The notes: generated by a model not told the origin, from the letters alone. Shown: positions 1-11,910, counted from the stretch's first letter. The stretch: DNA of 64,000 bases from Acanthosepion esculentum (GCA_964036315.1 OZ038479.1:58870746-58934745), one strand, 5' to 3'. Made by a program: numbers and translations.

Positions 1-206
1 TGGATATTGAGCTTTTCTTCCTCTACCTATAGCTTTGGCATTTGATTTACACTTTTTTTAGTTCATTTTTATTCTTTCTCCATAAACGTATGTTAGCTTC
101 ATTCAACTCATATTCTCTAGCTGCAGCTCTGTTTCCTATTCTTTCTGCTAATTCTATTACTTTTTTGTTTAAAATTTGCACTATAACTCACACGTTTTGA
201 CGACAT
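1..206 (-). pseudogene. pogo/Tigger-like transposase N-terminal HTH fragment
   Basis: Minus-strand reading from an ATG at 206-204 gives MSSKRVSYSANFKQK; after a one-base shift near 161 it continues VIELAERIGNRAAAREYELN and then a basic stretch with WRKN, with another shift near 40. Seen: the pattern K-R-x-S-Y-x-x-x-F-K, then A-E-x-x-G-N-R-A-A-A-R-E, then L-W-R-K. This is the order of the Brinker/psq-type helix-turn-helix at the N-terminus of many pogo/Tigger-like transposases, where it binds transposon ends. The fragment runs off the left edge, so the catalytic domain cannot be judged here. Two frameshifts within about 70 codons make it a dead copy. A domesticated gene carrying the same HTH is possible but less likely given the shifts. 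Confidence 0.6.
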
Positions 207-1365
207 TTTGGCAGTAAAATAAAATGTTATATTTATTGAGAAAACTGCATGGTAATTTTCAACATTATTTTTGCCGCTTAGTTTCAATTTTATTCTTAAT
301 GTCAAGGTGACAAAATGTCTTCGTAATTATTTCTTTGTTTTTTTTTCACAAAATTTATAGATGGGTAATATACATAGTGATAGATATATTTCTTAATTTT
401 TGGATCATTTGTTGGGTTACATATTATTTATGAAATTATTATTTAAGAAATTACGGTAAATAATGTCTTAGTTTTATTGCGTTTTTTATTTCACTATTCA
501 GAGCAGACTTTCAGTGAATGGGTTAACAGTTTAACAAAAAAGCTTTTAATTAAATTATAATATAAAAATCATTTAAAATTGGGCATTACTTCAAGACGTG
601 ATATTGTTATTAAATGAAAACTACATTTACGAATCAAAAATTTAAAGGCTCACAACAGTCATCTGTACCCAATATTTTCTACAAAAATTTAATTTTTTTT
701 TCAGTGTACTAATGTTCCCATTTTGTATCTATGGTAATCCATACATGAATTTATCCTTAAAAGGTGAAGTGATTTAAGAGTTGTCTGGTACTCTGCAATT
801 CTTTCACTTTGATTATTTAGTTCTGTTTCATTGTTAACATCTTTGCAAATCATTCCTTCGAAATTTTAAAGTAAGTTTTATTTTTTAAATATTGTTTAGG
901 GTATTGGGTTAAAATAAAAGTTTAAACAATTACATAATTAATAATAAAATTTAAAGTACTATAAAAATTTAATAATACAATAACCATCATGATAACAATT
1001 AATAATAACGAATAAAATGAAAATATATTAAAAAACATAAATTAAGAATAAATAAAATACCATAACATAAATTACCAAGTTACCGCTATCATGGTATTTC
1101 ATCTCAGTTATTAAATTTTAAAATTATCTAAGAAAGTTTTATATTATTTTAAATTTTATTATTTTTTCATAAAGCATCTTCAAACATAACTAAAAGTCAA
1201 TAAAATATTAGATAATTGCTGAAAATATGTTCATCTGTAAAAATTACTAGGTAGTTATAAACAACAAAAAATATGCATTCACTTACATTTCATAAATTTA
1301 TGTCAATTGTACATCATACAAAATTTATTTTGGCATGATATTTACATAGTAAAACATAACATATA
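207..1365. other. No gene recognised; AT-rich non-coding
   Basis: Long A/T-rich stretch with stops in all frames and no domain signature on either strand. Probably the flank of the transposase fragment plus old repeat sequence. Confidence 0.5.
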
Positions 1366-1840
1366 TATAACATATGGACTTTCAATACTTCACTAAAAAA
1401 GAGAATACCCTGACAAAAAAAAGGTCCCAAATTTGATAAACAATTTTTGTATCATCTATATGTTTATGTTAAGAGGAAAGTTCTATGTACTTTTTATTAT
1501 TTTTTACATTTTTTAATCCTTCATAGCACATTTGAAATTTAAAAATCTATTTTTTTTTAGTCAGCAAAATTGCCATAAAATTGATTATGTCAGCCATTTT
1601 TGACAACTTTTTAAACAAAAGTGAAATTCTCTGTTTAAAAAATTCAATTATACTTTTTTCAAAAATTATTTTAGGAAAATCAGAAAATTTAAAGATTGCT
1701 TAATGTAATTGGAAAGAAAACATTACTTACTTTTTTAGCAGAAAAATTTAGTTGAAAATAAGAGAAGTATGTCTAACCATGGTGATTGGTTTTGGAGGTG
1801 TGAATTTACGTTTACGTCAAAATTTTATCGTCTAAATGCT
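1366..1840 (-). repeat. Dispersed repeat R1, reverse orientation
   Basis: Closely resembles 26,220-26,770 in the same orientation, and the reverse complement of 3,940-4,260 and 6,690-6,990. Shared landmarks are a short block with AAGAG/GATGAAAAA words, a 'gtcagcaaaatt' word, and the run 'aaccatggtgattggttttg' near 1,776, which recurs at 26,653. No protein-coding signal. The family occurs in both orientations, as expected of an interspersed repeat. Confidence 0.6.
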
Positions 1841-2329
1841 TATGTTATTATGAAGATGAAAGACCAAAGTTTTTTTTTAATTATTTTTTTAAATTTTTAC
1901 TTCTTTTTAGAACATTTTAAATTTTGATTAAAAAAACCTTTTTTCTCTTTGTATCACTGGAACTAGTAAAATAACATATATGATTTTTAGTACTTTTTTT
2001 TGTATGACACACATTAATTTGGAAAATCTTGCAAAAATAAAAATAATTCTCGGAAGATAATGAAACTTTCAGAAACTATTCATAGATGATGTAAATTATT
2101 ATAAATATGTTTTTTTTATTAAAGTCATGGCAGAAATTTTTTTTTATATTTATTACCCCCCATAACTAATTTTATGAAAACTCTAGAAATTCGATCGCAT
2201 CGGGTTTAGTTATTGCAATAGTTAAAAGCACAAGGCTTAAAATTAGTTAAAAGCTGCATCGGGTTTCCTAAGTGTCCTTATGAGATAGATCTTTTTTAGT
2301 GCATCATAAATTGTTTAATTTCGACCAAT
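1841..2329. other. No gene recognised
   Basis: AT-rich sequence without an open frame of note. It joins the reverse R1 copy to the direct duplication that starts near 2,330. Confidence 0.4.
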
Positions 2330-2670
2330 CAGCAGATCCGCAGTAATTAAGAAATGTAATTTTGTGTTTATAATCAGGCAGTAATTATAAAGTACGGAAG
2401 ACCAACCAGAATACAATTAAGTTGTGTTATTAGAGTTAAGCATTGTTCTCCGCTGTTAAGGCCTTTACTTTTGCGAAACACGTGTGGAGAAGTTAATTTG
2501 ATTTTTCAATTTCAACTAAGGGTACCTAAAAGTATCAGTATCATCTTATGAAATTTATATGATCTTATTTTTATCTTAATCTCAGTTATGACATTTTTCC
2601 ATAAATGAAATATCAAAATTAATAATAAAATGAATGGAAATATAAATAACACAGTAAAATGTAATAAATG

Positions 2671-2762
2671 TACATAAAATTATAGTATTTTATGTACACT
2701 TCTGATAAAATTTCATAAGAAAGGTACCTATAAATTAATTAGATACCTTTCTTATGAAATTT
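2671..2762. repeat. Two adjacent perfect palindromes (10-bp and 19-bp arms)
   Basis: Arms at 2,671-2,680 and 2,687-2,696 are perfect 10-bp complements around a 6-base spacer. Directly after, AAATTTCATAAGAAAGGTA (2,708-2,726) and its exact reverse complement (2,744-2,762) enclose a 17-base loop. The first palindrome is kept in the duplicate copy (about 3,479-3,505); the second is degraded there. Such structures often mark the ends of foldback or MITE elements, but no function is demonstrated. Confidence 0.75.
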
Positions 2763-2814
2763 AATCTCACTCTTAACAGTCTTATTTTTTCATTTCTTTA
2801 TAATATATAAATGC

Positions 2815-3075
2815 CATGAAAATGTCTTTCATCACCTGTCAAGTGACGCGAAAGGCTATGACCAGCTTTGTTTTATTTTCATATTACATCTTTTTGGCGA
2901 AGAAGGTAAGTTAAGCTTGGTTTCAAATATTTTAAATAAACATTATAATTTCTGATTTTATTAAATTCAGTTTTGAAAACATAGACGATAGAATTTTGTT
3001 TTTGTCAAGTTTGGCGTCTTTTTCATCATGCTATGCTCTTTTTGTTTACATTTCGTGGAGGTACCTAAGTTTAGT
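2815..3075 (+). repeat. Repeat block shared with 6,523-6,992
   Basis: Starts 'catgaaaatgtctttc' and contains 'cacctgtcaagtgacgcgaa', recurring at 6,523 with few differences. It ends in the R1 terminus word 'tcatcatgctatgctctttt'. A more diverged third copy lies at about 3,800-4,260. Confidence 0.7.
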
Positions 3076-3600
3076 CAGTGGTGTTATTAAGTAGATCTAT
3101 CTTTACAGATTATAAATTGTAAAGCTGGTTACAATCAGCAGACCCCCAATATATTAAAAAAATACTAATTTCACATGGCTTTTGTGTCCATAGAACAGCT
3201 GTAATTCATATGTACGGAAGACCGGAAGCAGCATTAATAAAATAAAATGTGAGATTATTACTATAAGCCTTGTTCTCCACTGTTATGGCCTTTATTTTTT
3301 TTATTTTTGTGAATTGTTTGTGCGAAACATGTGTGGAGAAGTTAATTTGATTTTTCAATTTCAACTGAGAAGGGTACCTCCAATTATTACGTACCTATCT
3401 TATGAAATTTATATGATCCTATTTTTATATAATAAAATGAATGGAAATACAAATAATACTGTAAAATGTAATAAATGTACATAAAATTATAGTATTTTAT
3501 GTATACTTCTGATAAAATTTCATAAAAAAGGTACCTATAATTAATTAGATATCTTTCTCAACAGTCTTATTTTAATTTTTTTTATAATATATTTTCCATA

Positions 3601-6600
3601 AAGCATCATAAACATAAAGGTGAAAGCTAAGTATAAAAAACCCCAAAAAAAACAAAAACAAAAAAATTAAAGTGCAGACAGTTTTCTTTAAAAATAACGA
3701 GGTAAATGAGTTTGTTCACTTAAAACTAAATAATTATGTCACTTCTGTCCTTCCGTATGATAACTTTCCCTCAGGTAAGGTGTTAATACATAATGAAATT
3801 ATCACTCATCACTTGTCAATCATCACCATCCTTAAGACCTGCTTTGTCTAATTTTTAAACTATATTTTTTGGTGCAGAAATTAAGTAATGTTGGTTTCAA
3901 AATATTTAAAATAAACTTTATAATTTCTAATTTTCTTAAAATAAATTTTGAAAAAGTATGATTGATTTTTAAAAGATTTTTAAACGGAGAATTTCACTTT
4001 TGTTTACAAAATGGAAAAACGTGGCTGACATGATTAATTTTGTGTCAATTTTGCTGACTCAAAAAAACAAGATTTTTAATGAAAATTTCAGACGTGCTAG
4101 GAATAATTAAAAAAATAATCAAAAAACACTTTGATCTTTCCTCTTAATAAGAACATAAACATTTAGAGAATAGAAATGTATTTTCATCAAGTTTAAGGCC
4201 ATTTTTATTCATGCTATGCCCTTTTTTAGCGATCTGATGAAAGTACCTACAGGTGTACAATACATGCTTAATACGAAAATAACAAAGAAATTTTGATAAA
4301 ATCTACCGTTTTGGATTTATCGACAATAAAAGTTCGGACTCAGTCGCGTCCGCCGTTACTAGCGTTGTTTACATACATTCACCTCGGAGTACTTATGCGC
4401 GGAAGCTTACTTAGTTAACGGCCTTTTTTCTGATTTTACTCGTCTCAATTACCTTAAGAATAAACAAAGAAAATGCAATTAAAATATTAAAAAATCAGCT
4501 CTTAGGGACTTCTCTCTGAATAATTGGTTGAAAGTAAAGTAAATGATATACACTTACAGATCGCAATATAAAGTGTAGATCGAATACCAAAGTAGATTCA
4601 TGATACGTAGCACCTGATTAAGTCCTGAAAGTTTCATTAAAATCCGACAATTAGTTGATTTTTGTAAGAATTCCAAAACCAATGCGTTTTTTACGGCATA
4701 AAAAGAAACTAAAAATTCATCCGTTGACACAAGAAAAACAAGATTTGCAATTCAATAAAAATTCTGAATGTAAAAAACAGGATGAAAAAAATTAAATAAG
4801 TATTCAAAAAATATTTTGATCTTTCTTTCGTCTTAACAAGGATTTCAAGGATAAAACTTAGTTTTCATTAAGATGGGAGCATTTTTTCATCGCGGTATGC
4901 TAATTTTTTAGCGATTTTGTAGAGGTAGCAACTTTTGTTTTGTTTGATATTTCGGAGATTTGGGAAATAACATACTTTTTGATTATCGAAAAGCGAAAAC
5001 GAACAAAGATTTTTTTAATTCTTTTAAAAACGACTTGCAATTTTCTTTTTATTAAAAATAGTTTTTAATCTGCTTCTACAATTCAATTTTATTTTGTAAA
5101 TTAAATTATTAAAGGAAGACTCTGAAAAAAATGATGAAACTCTCTACTTACGTGAATGCGAAAGAAAATATTTTGGCCTAAATAAAACATTTTAGCAAAA
5201 TCCTCGAACGACATCCACCTAAAAATAGTTTAGCAAAAAAAAAAAATTTATACTTTTTTTTACATCTGTCATCCCACGCCGCACACCAAACTTGCTTAAT
5301 TTTAAGAAATTTCGAGAAAAAACTTCGAATCAAAATTAAAAAAAAACAAAGGAAAATGTAATTTTTTAAATTTGAATTATAATCGACATTAGTACAGTTT
5401 TTTCTGAGAAGATAAAATTACAAACTGAATTTATTTTATTTTTTTTTGTGATGTTAAGAAAAGGACAAATCAATTAAATAAGAATCCTTTGTTCTTTTTT
5501 TATATAAAAATATCTGTTACTCTCACTTACCTTTCCAGATTAGAAATTCAATGAGAAAAACAAACGGGATTGTATTTCTTCGACTACCCAATTTTTGTAT
5601 TGGTCGTTCTCTTTATAAGTTAAAAAACTAATGACACTGATACAATGAAGAAATGGAAAAGCAAAATACAACGTGAAATTGCTTTTGTTTGAGAAAAGAA
5701 TTCTTTGTAAGATATAAGAAGACGAAAGATATTAAGCGGTGTAAGATAAGAATTGATTCCTCATGTTTAAAATCTGAAGATTAGTTGGGATTTCTTCCCG
5801 TCAACCGAGACTGCCGGCGTTAAGGACTCACTGCCTGAATCTATGATACGATGCCCGTCACAAGACGTTCACAAAATCAGGGTCCATATGAAATACAACT
5901 TTTAATAAACGTTATTTAATAATCACTAATATTTGCATTTAGGTGAATCAAGTCTAACATGGGGGAAAACCAAAAATAAATATCTACGGAAGCAGAACGA
6001 AACGGAAGACTTTGCTTTAATCAATTTCCATCCCGGACTACTGAGAAAATAAGCATGAAAAACGAATTTCAAACATTTAATGTCAACTTTGATGACAAAT
6101 TTTATTTTAATCTCAAAGATAAGGTTAATAAGTTAAGTTAAAAAAAAAGAAAATTTACGTTTTTTTTTTATATAGTTTTCTTTTAAAACATTTTGCACGG
6201 TCAATGCAAGTCACTTATCGAACCTTCGACAAAAAATGAAAACAAATTTTAAAATCTTTTAGTGATTTCTTTCAAAGTAAATTAATGATTAATTATCGGA
6301 ATTATAAATAGCATTTACCTTTTGGTTAAATTAATTAGCCATAATAACATTTTTCTTATGCAGGTTATCCATTGGGCAGTTAATCAAGCTCACAGGTTAA
6401 CAAAAGTCATCACGAACTTTTAAAAATAACGAGATAAATAATTTGTTCACTTAACAAATCTAAATAATTTCACTTCCTTCCATCTGTAGAAAGAATTATC
6501 CTCCCATAAGTTATCTAAACATCATGAAAATGTCTTTCGTCACCTGTCAAGTGACGCGAAAGGTTATGACCTGCTTTGTTTTATTTTGAAATTACATTTT

Positions 6601-7220
6601 TTCGGCGAAGAAGCTAAGTTAAGCTTGGTTTAAAATATTTTAAATAAACATTATAATTTCTGATTTTATTAAATTCAGTTTTGAAAAAATGATAATTGAT
6701 TTCTAAAAGAATTTCAAAGTGAGATTTTCATCTTTTTTATAAAATGGAAAAAAATGATTGTAAATGTAAATGATGGATTATCTGTCAGTTTTGATGACAT
6801 AAAAAAACAAGATTTTTAACGAAAATTTCGGACGAGCTAGGAACGATTAAAAATGTAAAAAATTACCCCCAAAATACTTTGATCTTTCCTCTTTAATAAT
6901 AATCTGAACATTAGACGATAAAATTTTGTTTTCGTCGAGTTTGGCGTCTTTTTCATCATGCTATGCTCTTTTTGTTTACTTTTCGTGGAGGTAGTTGATA
7001 CCTAAATTTTAATCTTCAATTTAAATTAATTAATTTTCAACAAATATTCTCCCCTGAATCTGAAATTTCAAATAATTCAACAAAATATTTATTAAACATT
7101 AACAATCAGAAAACCCATAAAAATGAAATAATCTTCCTCATTAATATTATTGGCCACTCGGTTCAATTATATATTCTGTAAAAATTGTTTCCATTAAAGA
7201 CTACTAAACGGTGGAAATTT
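3601..7220. repeat. Mosaic of R1-family repeats, no gene
   Basis: Successive R1-type segments: 3,940-4,260 (ends '...atgctatgccctttt'), 4,255-4,440 (matches 28,030-28,250), 4,640-4,935, 5,400-5,870 (matches 27,680-28,000 and 42,050-42,560) and 6,523-6,992. No open frame resembles a known protein. The short GC-richer pocket at about 4,340-4,425 ('cgcgtccgccgttactagcg') is part of the repeat. Confidence 0.5.
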
Positions 7221-7352
7221 TGTGAAGTCCAAAGTCTTTCGTATTGCTACTCAATGCTTATGCACAGTCCCGCCTCCTCCTAATCAGAGTCATTATATAG
7301 CATATATATTGAATTCCGGATATGTTAATTAGTTAATCTACATAAAACTACA
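7221..7352 (-). repeat. Candidate 3' LTR of the minus-strand Ty3/gypsy-like element
   Basis: On the minus strand this begins TGTAG at 7,352 and ends near ..TTCACA at 7,221. It matches 15,443-15,569 over essentially its whole length, including a TATA-like TATATAATGACTC (7,299-7,287), 'GGAGG.GGGACT' and 'ATTGAGTAG.AA'. Similarity stops abruptly at the TG end in both copies, which supports a true boundary. At about 130 bp it is short for an LTR, and the two copies are clearly diverged, so the insertion is old. A shared promoter-like repeat is the alternative. Confidence 0.5.
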
Positions 7353-7402
7353 TCTCTGTGTAACGAAGGGGTTGTGTGCCTCTTGTTTTTCTTGTGCTTC
7401 TT

Positions 7403-7700
7403 CTAACATTTCATTTTTAGGGATTCTTTCTCTCTTCTTTCCCGGGATCTTAAGCTATTTCGTTCTCTGGGAGATCTTGATCTGTCTCGTATTCTCTCGT
7501 TTTCATGGCCGTATTCGTGCATTGACAAGTCTTCCTCAGTTTCCGAATTATATTGTCCCTCTTGACCATCACTATGTTCATCTTCAGACATTTCATTACT
7601 GGAGGTATCCGTGGACATGTGTTAGTGTTCGTCAAACAATTCATCCTGCGAGGGTAGGTTTCGTCTTTGTTCAGTACTATTGTAGTGGACGTTTACATAT
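7403..7700 (-). pseudogene. Acidic then Arg/Ser-rich tail ORF next to the LTR candidate
   Basis: Minus-strand frame with an ATG at 7,618 encodes about 71 residues: an acidic half (MSTDTSSNEMSEDEHSDGQ and onwards) followed by an Arg/Ser-rich half (RDRSRSPRERNSLRSRERRE). The frame continues upstream past a stop with residues such as PSQDELFDE. It ends 50 bp before the LTR candidate at 7,352. A DNA-level relative sits at 8,413-8,530. I infer a C-terminal or accessory segment of a retrotransposon polyprotein. I do not recognise a family; low-complexity composition means similarity searches could mislead. An RS-domain protein fragment of host origin is an alternative. Confidence 0.3.
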
Positions 7701-7743
7701 ACCACGCTCACAAATCACTCAACTGTCACTGGACAGAAAATAA

Positions 7744-8412
7744 ACACTACTTTCTTTAAAGACAATTTACGCATCGCACGAGCCACATAAAATTTTCTCA
7801 TGTTTTACCTTACCAAACTTGTTACAGAAAAAAAATCAGCAATTGGTCGATTTTTGACCAATCACATAAATTGACATTTCTTTCAATACATTTCCCGCTC
7901 TCATCCCTGGAGCCTATGTTATGTGTATATATAGCAGAAATTAACGAAAGAACATTAGTAGACTATTAAATGTCAGAGCCATAACCACGTACGTGTATTC
8001 TCAATCTTCTACTCACACACACAGACATAAATTACATACACACAACACTGTGAACTGTCTGTTTCAAAAGCCAAGTGAACTATTCAAGACTTTATCATCC
8101 TTTTGCACAACATTCTCACTTTCAAACTCATATATCAAATATTCTTGAACTCCCAACAAATTTAAACAAGAAAAGTTCTTACAACACACATTTGTATTCC
8201 CACACGATACAAGGGGAACTACTTTTTACATTATAAACTTTATTGTCACTAACACAATTGTATATTTACTTTTTTCAATACATGTTTTTCTTGTTGACAT
8301 TCAATGATCTCGTCATTCTTTTTCGTGTTTCTTTGCAAATTAAATGTGGTGTGCTAATTTCAAAACGCAACCTTCATCAAAAAACCTTCTGATACATTTC
8401 TTACCAAACCTC
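7744..8412. other. LTR- or promoter-like non-coding stretch
   Basis: No coding signal. Contains a TATA run near 7,928 (TATATATAG, near-palindromic so strand is unclear) and a primer-binding-like word 'ttagcgccccacac' near 8,413 that would serve the plus strand. It lies between the two acidic-tail copies and may be an LTR, but I cannot fix either terminus. Confidence 0.3.
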
Positions 8413-8530
8413 ATTAGCGCCCCACACTATCATTAATTGAGGTTTCCGCGAACATTTCTTTGTCACTTTCCTCTTCGTATTCATCGCATGGTCTTAATTG
8501 ATCTTCATGGCTAATATTTTCTTATTACAG
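8413..8530 (-). pseudogene. Second copy of the acidic tail
   Basis: Minus-strand frame reads HEDQLRPCDEYEEESDKEMF and ends in a stop at about 8,412. Its DNA aligns with 7,560-7,640: 'cggaaacctcaattaatga' here against 'cggatacctccagtaatga' there, with mostly conservative residue changes. It is too short to identify on its own; the homology to the 7.4-7.7 kb copy is what supports it. Confidence 0.3.
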
Positions 8531-8531
8531 C

Positions 8532-9267
8532 CATGTGGGAAATTTGTCCCGCCTTTCCCACATGAAAGGTTAAAAAATGCGACAAAAACGAATAAAAAGG
8601 CAAGCAACTACGGCTTGAAAGATTAGAGCGGACAAACTATTTCTTTTAGGCGGAAGAATAAGGAAAGATTCACACTTTTGCTCAGTGTGTACCAATAAAA
8701 GAAGAAAATGTTTATTTACATGTATCGGGTTATCTCCTCCTCATTTCCTAACCCTTCAACAGGGGTCTCTCTCCCACGTGTATAAATACTGGCTGACCCT
8801 TCTCTCTTCCTCTTTTTCCGGCTTACGCCTCAGGCGGCCATCTCGCGGGGAGATGAGATAAAAAATCTCTTTTTCAACTCAGGTCTCGAGCCGCAACCTC
8901 GCACAGAGGCGAGGTATAAAACTTTCTCTTTTCCACTTACACCAATATGTGACCTCTCACACAACCAGCGTTTCCCATATTCTGGGAACACGCTAAAAAC
9001 AAAATACACATCCGTACGGACACTCAACACAATATCTTCTCCATACAAATACTCTGCAACTTTCCATGTCTTCAATGTATTTGTAATTCGTGTATTAATC
9101 TATTTGTTATTAATATATATTTGTTTTGTACATATATATCGGTCTTGTTTGTTTATTTATCTTCTTTGGACTTCATCAAGGTCCAACATTCCTATGTAGC
9201 GGGACCGGCCAGCCGGAAATCTTAGTCCAGAGATTTTCATCCTCATATTCACCCGCCGGTCCTCTAC
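8532..9267 (+). repeat. LTR-like sequence with terminal hairpin and TATA box
   Basis: Starts with an 11-bp perfect inverted repeat (CATGTGGGAAA at 8,532-8,542 and its complement at 8,554-8,564). The following sequence is unusually GC-rich for the window and has a strong TATAAATA box at 8,781 followed by pyrimidine-rich leader-like sequence. Near 9,198-9,260 there is another GC-rich imperfect inverted repeat (GCGGGACCGGC / GCCGGTCC). This resembles an LTR or retroelement leader; no partner copy exists in the window, so the boundaries are tentative. A minus-strand frame across it is not convincing as a gene. Confidence 0.4.
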
Positions 9268-10567
9268 ACATGTACAAAAAAGGGTAAGGGGATGAACACA
9301 ATTACGAAAGCGAGTAGTAGATTAAAGTAGTAGTAGTTAAAGGTTAAAACACTCAGATTTGTTCAGAGTTCTTGCAGAGTAGGAAAATGTCGGAAGATAC
9401 GAAGTCTGAAGTTGAATGAGTTCGTAGATCGGCGACAGAAATCTTCTGGTTGCAAGGAAGCAGATCTCAATTGTTTTTTAGTAGTGGGCCGACGTTCTTT
9501 CTTGACAGTCCATAGTAGGTAGTTCTTTCTTGAAGCTAACAGCGAAAATGACTGCTGGTGTCGCCGACCTGTTGTTACTTCAGACAGTTACTCACTGCCA
9601 AATAGGCGAAGATTTTCCGTATTTATGGAGATTGTAGAGGCCCGGAAATATCGGGGACTTTTCCCTCCAAAATTGTTATACAAATTTCCTGGTCCCTTCA
9701 TTGGTTAGAAAATATATTTTTATCTTTGATAAGAACCAAGGTTTTGAGAGCTGCTTTGGAAGCAAGGGTCCGACAAGCTGTGAGCGTTTCCCTCAGACTT
9801 TATGGCACCATGGACAGGATAATGGTGGTCGAATTCCTCTTTATATTTTCCAGCTCTCTCGTTTGTCAGAAAATATAATCTTATCTCTGATAAGAATCAA
9901 GGCTTTGGGAGCCGGTTTTGAAAGCAAGGAAAAAAGTTGGTGTGAGGATTGGAAAATAGGCTAGAACGTGAACTTGTAAAATATTGTAGTCATGGTTCTC
10001 AAATTAAATTCCAATAGCCGTGCTGTGTCGTTTCTGCATTAAAATATTGTCTTCTCTGGGAATGTTTCTTTATTTTTTTCTTGTACCACATTTTCTCATT
10101 CGTAGAATATATATAAAAAAATAGGTTATCTTCTTGACTTGTTTTATCTTTCTGTTAGGTTCGTTCATTTAGGACTTCCTCACTCACGACACGGGAACAC
10201 GTCTGTTGGGTTTTAACCATTTATTACCAAGTCAGGAATACAACAACAATAAAACAAGGACACACAACTCGTGATACCCGGATGTAACACGGATCAGTAA
10301 TGACCCACCATTACTGCTTATTTCCCTTCCTGGGAATATCTATTAATTTGATTATTTTTTCTTTGCAATTTATTTCTATTGTTATGTATTTATTTTATCT
10401 TTTTTTGTTTAGTTTAAATCTTTTTAATGTTCTTTTTAATTTATAAAACTTATAAATAGTTTTTAGTCTTTTTTTCCTTTTCTTTTTATGTACGTCACTT
10501 AGATGTTTTGGTCTATGGATGACACGTCCTCTCCTGGTCTAGGGTATTCTTAGACTATTTGTGTCAT
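9268..10567. other. Non-coding, with a 160-bp tandem repeat
   Basis: Holds two copies of a roughly 68-bp block at about 9,702-9,770 and 9,861-9,930 (shared 'agaaaatata', 'gataagaa.caagg', 'agcaagg'); the intervening sequence makes the period about 159 bp. A frame crosses both copies, but the copies fall in different reading frames, so it is not coding. From 10,131 to 10,340 there is retroelement-like sequence with CACTCACGACACGGG and an AATAAA on the minus strand. No gene recognised. Confidence 0.45.
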
Positions 10568-11910
10568 TTATATTGGAATTCTTTCTGTAAGGATTCTCAT
10601 TTCGTGACTATTATGAAATTGAAACTCTGTCAGTGGGAGTGTCCTTTCCATCTGGAATCCTGGTTCCCAACCAAAATTTCGAATATGTCGCCTGCTACGA
10701 CGGGTGATTCCAGAACTTGTTTGGATACTGTATCTCCTATTCTGGTTATCAGCTGTTAGGATGATGACCCCTGTCATGTTCCAATATTTTTCGTGATTGA
10801 TTTTTACTCTCACCCGATCGCCTATTTTGAGTGCCTTGAGTTTTTTAGCACCATGTTTTATGTCGTAGTTCTTTTTCATCCGACTTTTCACTAAAGAATC
10901 TGACTCCCTGACTCGTTCCAAGTCAGGCCATTTCGGATTTAGTCTGTTTGGATGGCTTGGTAGTACCATCCTTATTTTCCTACTCATAGTAGGACTTGTT
11001 TTTGTAGCCAGTATCGGTGAGCTACGATATGCCATTAGAGCCAGGAAAGTGTCTGGTTGCTTTAGGAGTCTTTTTGAGATTTTAAAACTCCACTTTCTGC
11101 TGCTCCATTCGCTTGAGGAATGTGGGGACTTACAGTGTCCTGTGTAAATCCGTATTTGGATGCAAAATCACTGAATCTTGTTGTTGTTGTGAACTGAGTT
11201 CCATTGTCACTGATCAATTCATTTGGGATCTCCCATCTGGCAAACATATTTTTCTGTTGTTTACCAATTCCAACGGCGCTGGTAAGTGGATCGAGACGGG
11301 CCATTTCTACGTAGCATGAAATATAGTCGATTGCTATTAGGTAATTCCGTCCGTTCCATGAGAAAATATCTGTTCCGATCTTCTACCAGGGCCTCTCCGG
11401 TCACGGTGTCAGTTTTAATGTTTCATGGGTGATTGCAAAATGTACATCTTCGGATGTGGTCATCATTTTCGTGTGATATTCTTGGCTATCACACTGATGC
11501 CTTATCCCGTTCCCTACATTAGTTTAGGCCGATGTGACCACTATGAATTGCCTTTACTGTCTCCTGTTCTGAGTGATTATGGAATCACTCTACGGTCCTG
11601 ACAGAACAATAGGCCTTAATATCCCGATAGGTATGGAAAGTGAGGCTTAATCCCTTCTTTTCAACCTTTGTTCATTTTCATTCCACCCATTTAACGTCAA
11701 GTGAATAACTTCTTAAAACTTTATCGACGAGTGAAATATTTCTAATCTCCTGAAGTTTTCTTTCAGGTATGTGTCTAGTTTCGACGATATCGTTTATATA
11801 TAGTTGCGTGTCTTTCCGTACTGCTATCCGTTTCACTTAGTGGACTACGGAAACGTGTCTGATATTATGAGAAGTTTTCCAGGAACATGTTCCGCGCTGG
11901 CACCTTAAAG
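10568..11910 (-). pseudogene. Ty3/gypsy-like pol remnant: RNase H tail, H2C2 finger, integrase
   Basis: Read right to left on the minus strand. VPGKLL (about 11,895) and RSPLSE mark the end of RNase H. HSGHIGLN (about 11,550) is the first half of the integrase H2C2 zinc finger. Then follow IGTDIFSWNG.NYLIAIDYIS (about 11,375), ending with the first catalytic Asp region, the second Asp in ISDNGTQF and the Glu region SPHIPQANGAAESG (about 11,120). The C-terminal part (11,035-10,568) includes NPKWPDLERVRESD, GDRVRVK and SGITRRSRRHIRN. Domain order and motifs are those of invertebrate Ty3/gypsy pol. Protease, RT and most of RNase H are missing, and the frame is broken several times, so it is dead. 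It shares orientation with the gag remnant at 15.1-15.4 kb and probably belongs to the same element. Confidence 0.85.

Larger units (their letters stand above)
2330..3600 (+). repeat. Direct duplication of about 0.5 kb (two copies about 0.8 kb apart)
   Basis: The segment from about 2,330 to 2,800 recurs at about 3,125-3,600. Shared landmarks in order: 'aatcagcaga', 'gtacggaaga', 'ttgttctcc.ctgtta.ggcctt', 'gtgtggagaagttaatttga', 'atgaatggaaata.aaata', and the palindrome around 2,671-2,696. The second copy has small indels. No coding potential on either strand. Confidence 0.7.

Noticed and set aside
7372..7743. 123-codon plus-strand frame
   Set aside because: Antisense to the acidic/RS tail, whose composition and second copy support the minus strand instead.
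9190..9260. GC-rich inverted repeat considered as a tRNA gene
   Set aside because: No cloverleaf with proper A and B boxes and a 7-bp acceptor stem can be drawn; no convincing tRNA, rRNA or snRNA gene was found anywhere in the window.
9701..9964. 87-codon plus-strand frame across a tandem repeat
   Set aside because: The two repeat copies lie in different frames, so the frame is not maintained as protein.
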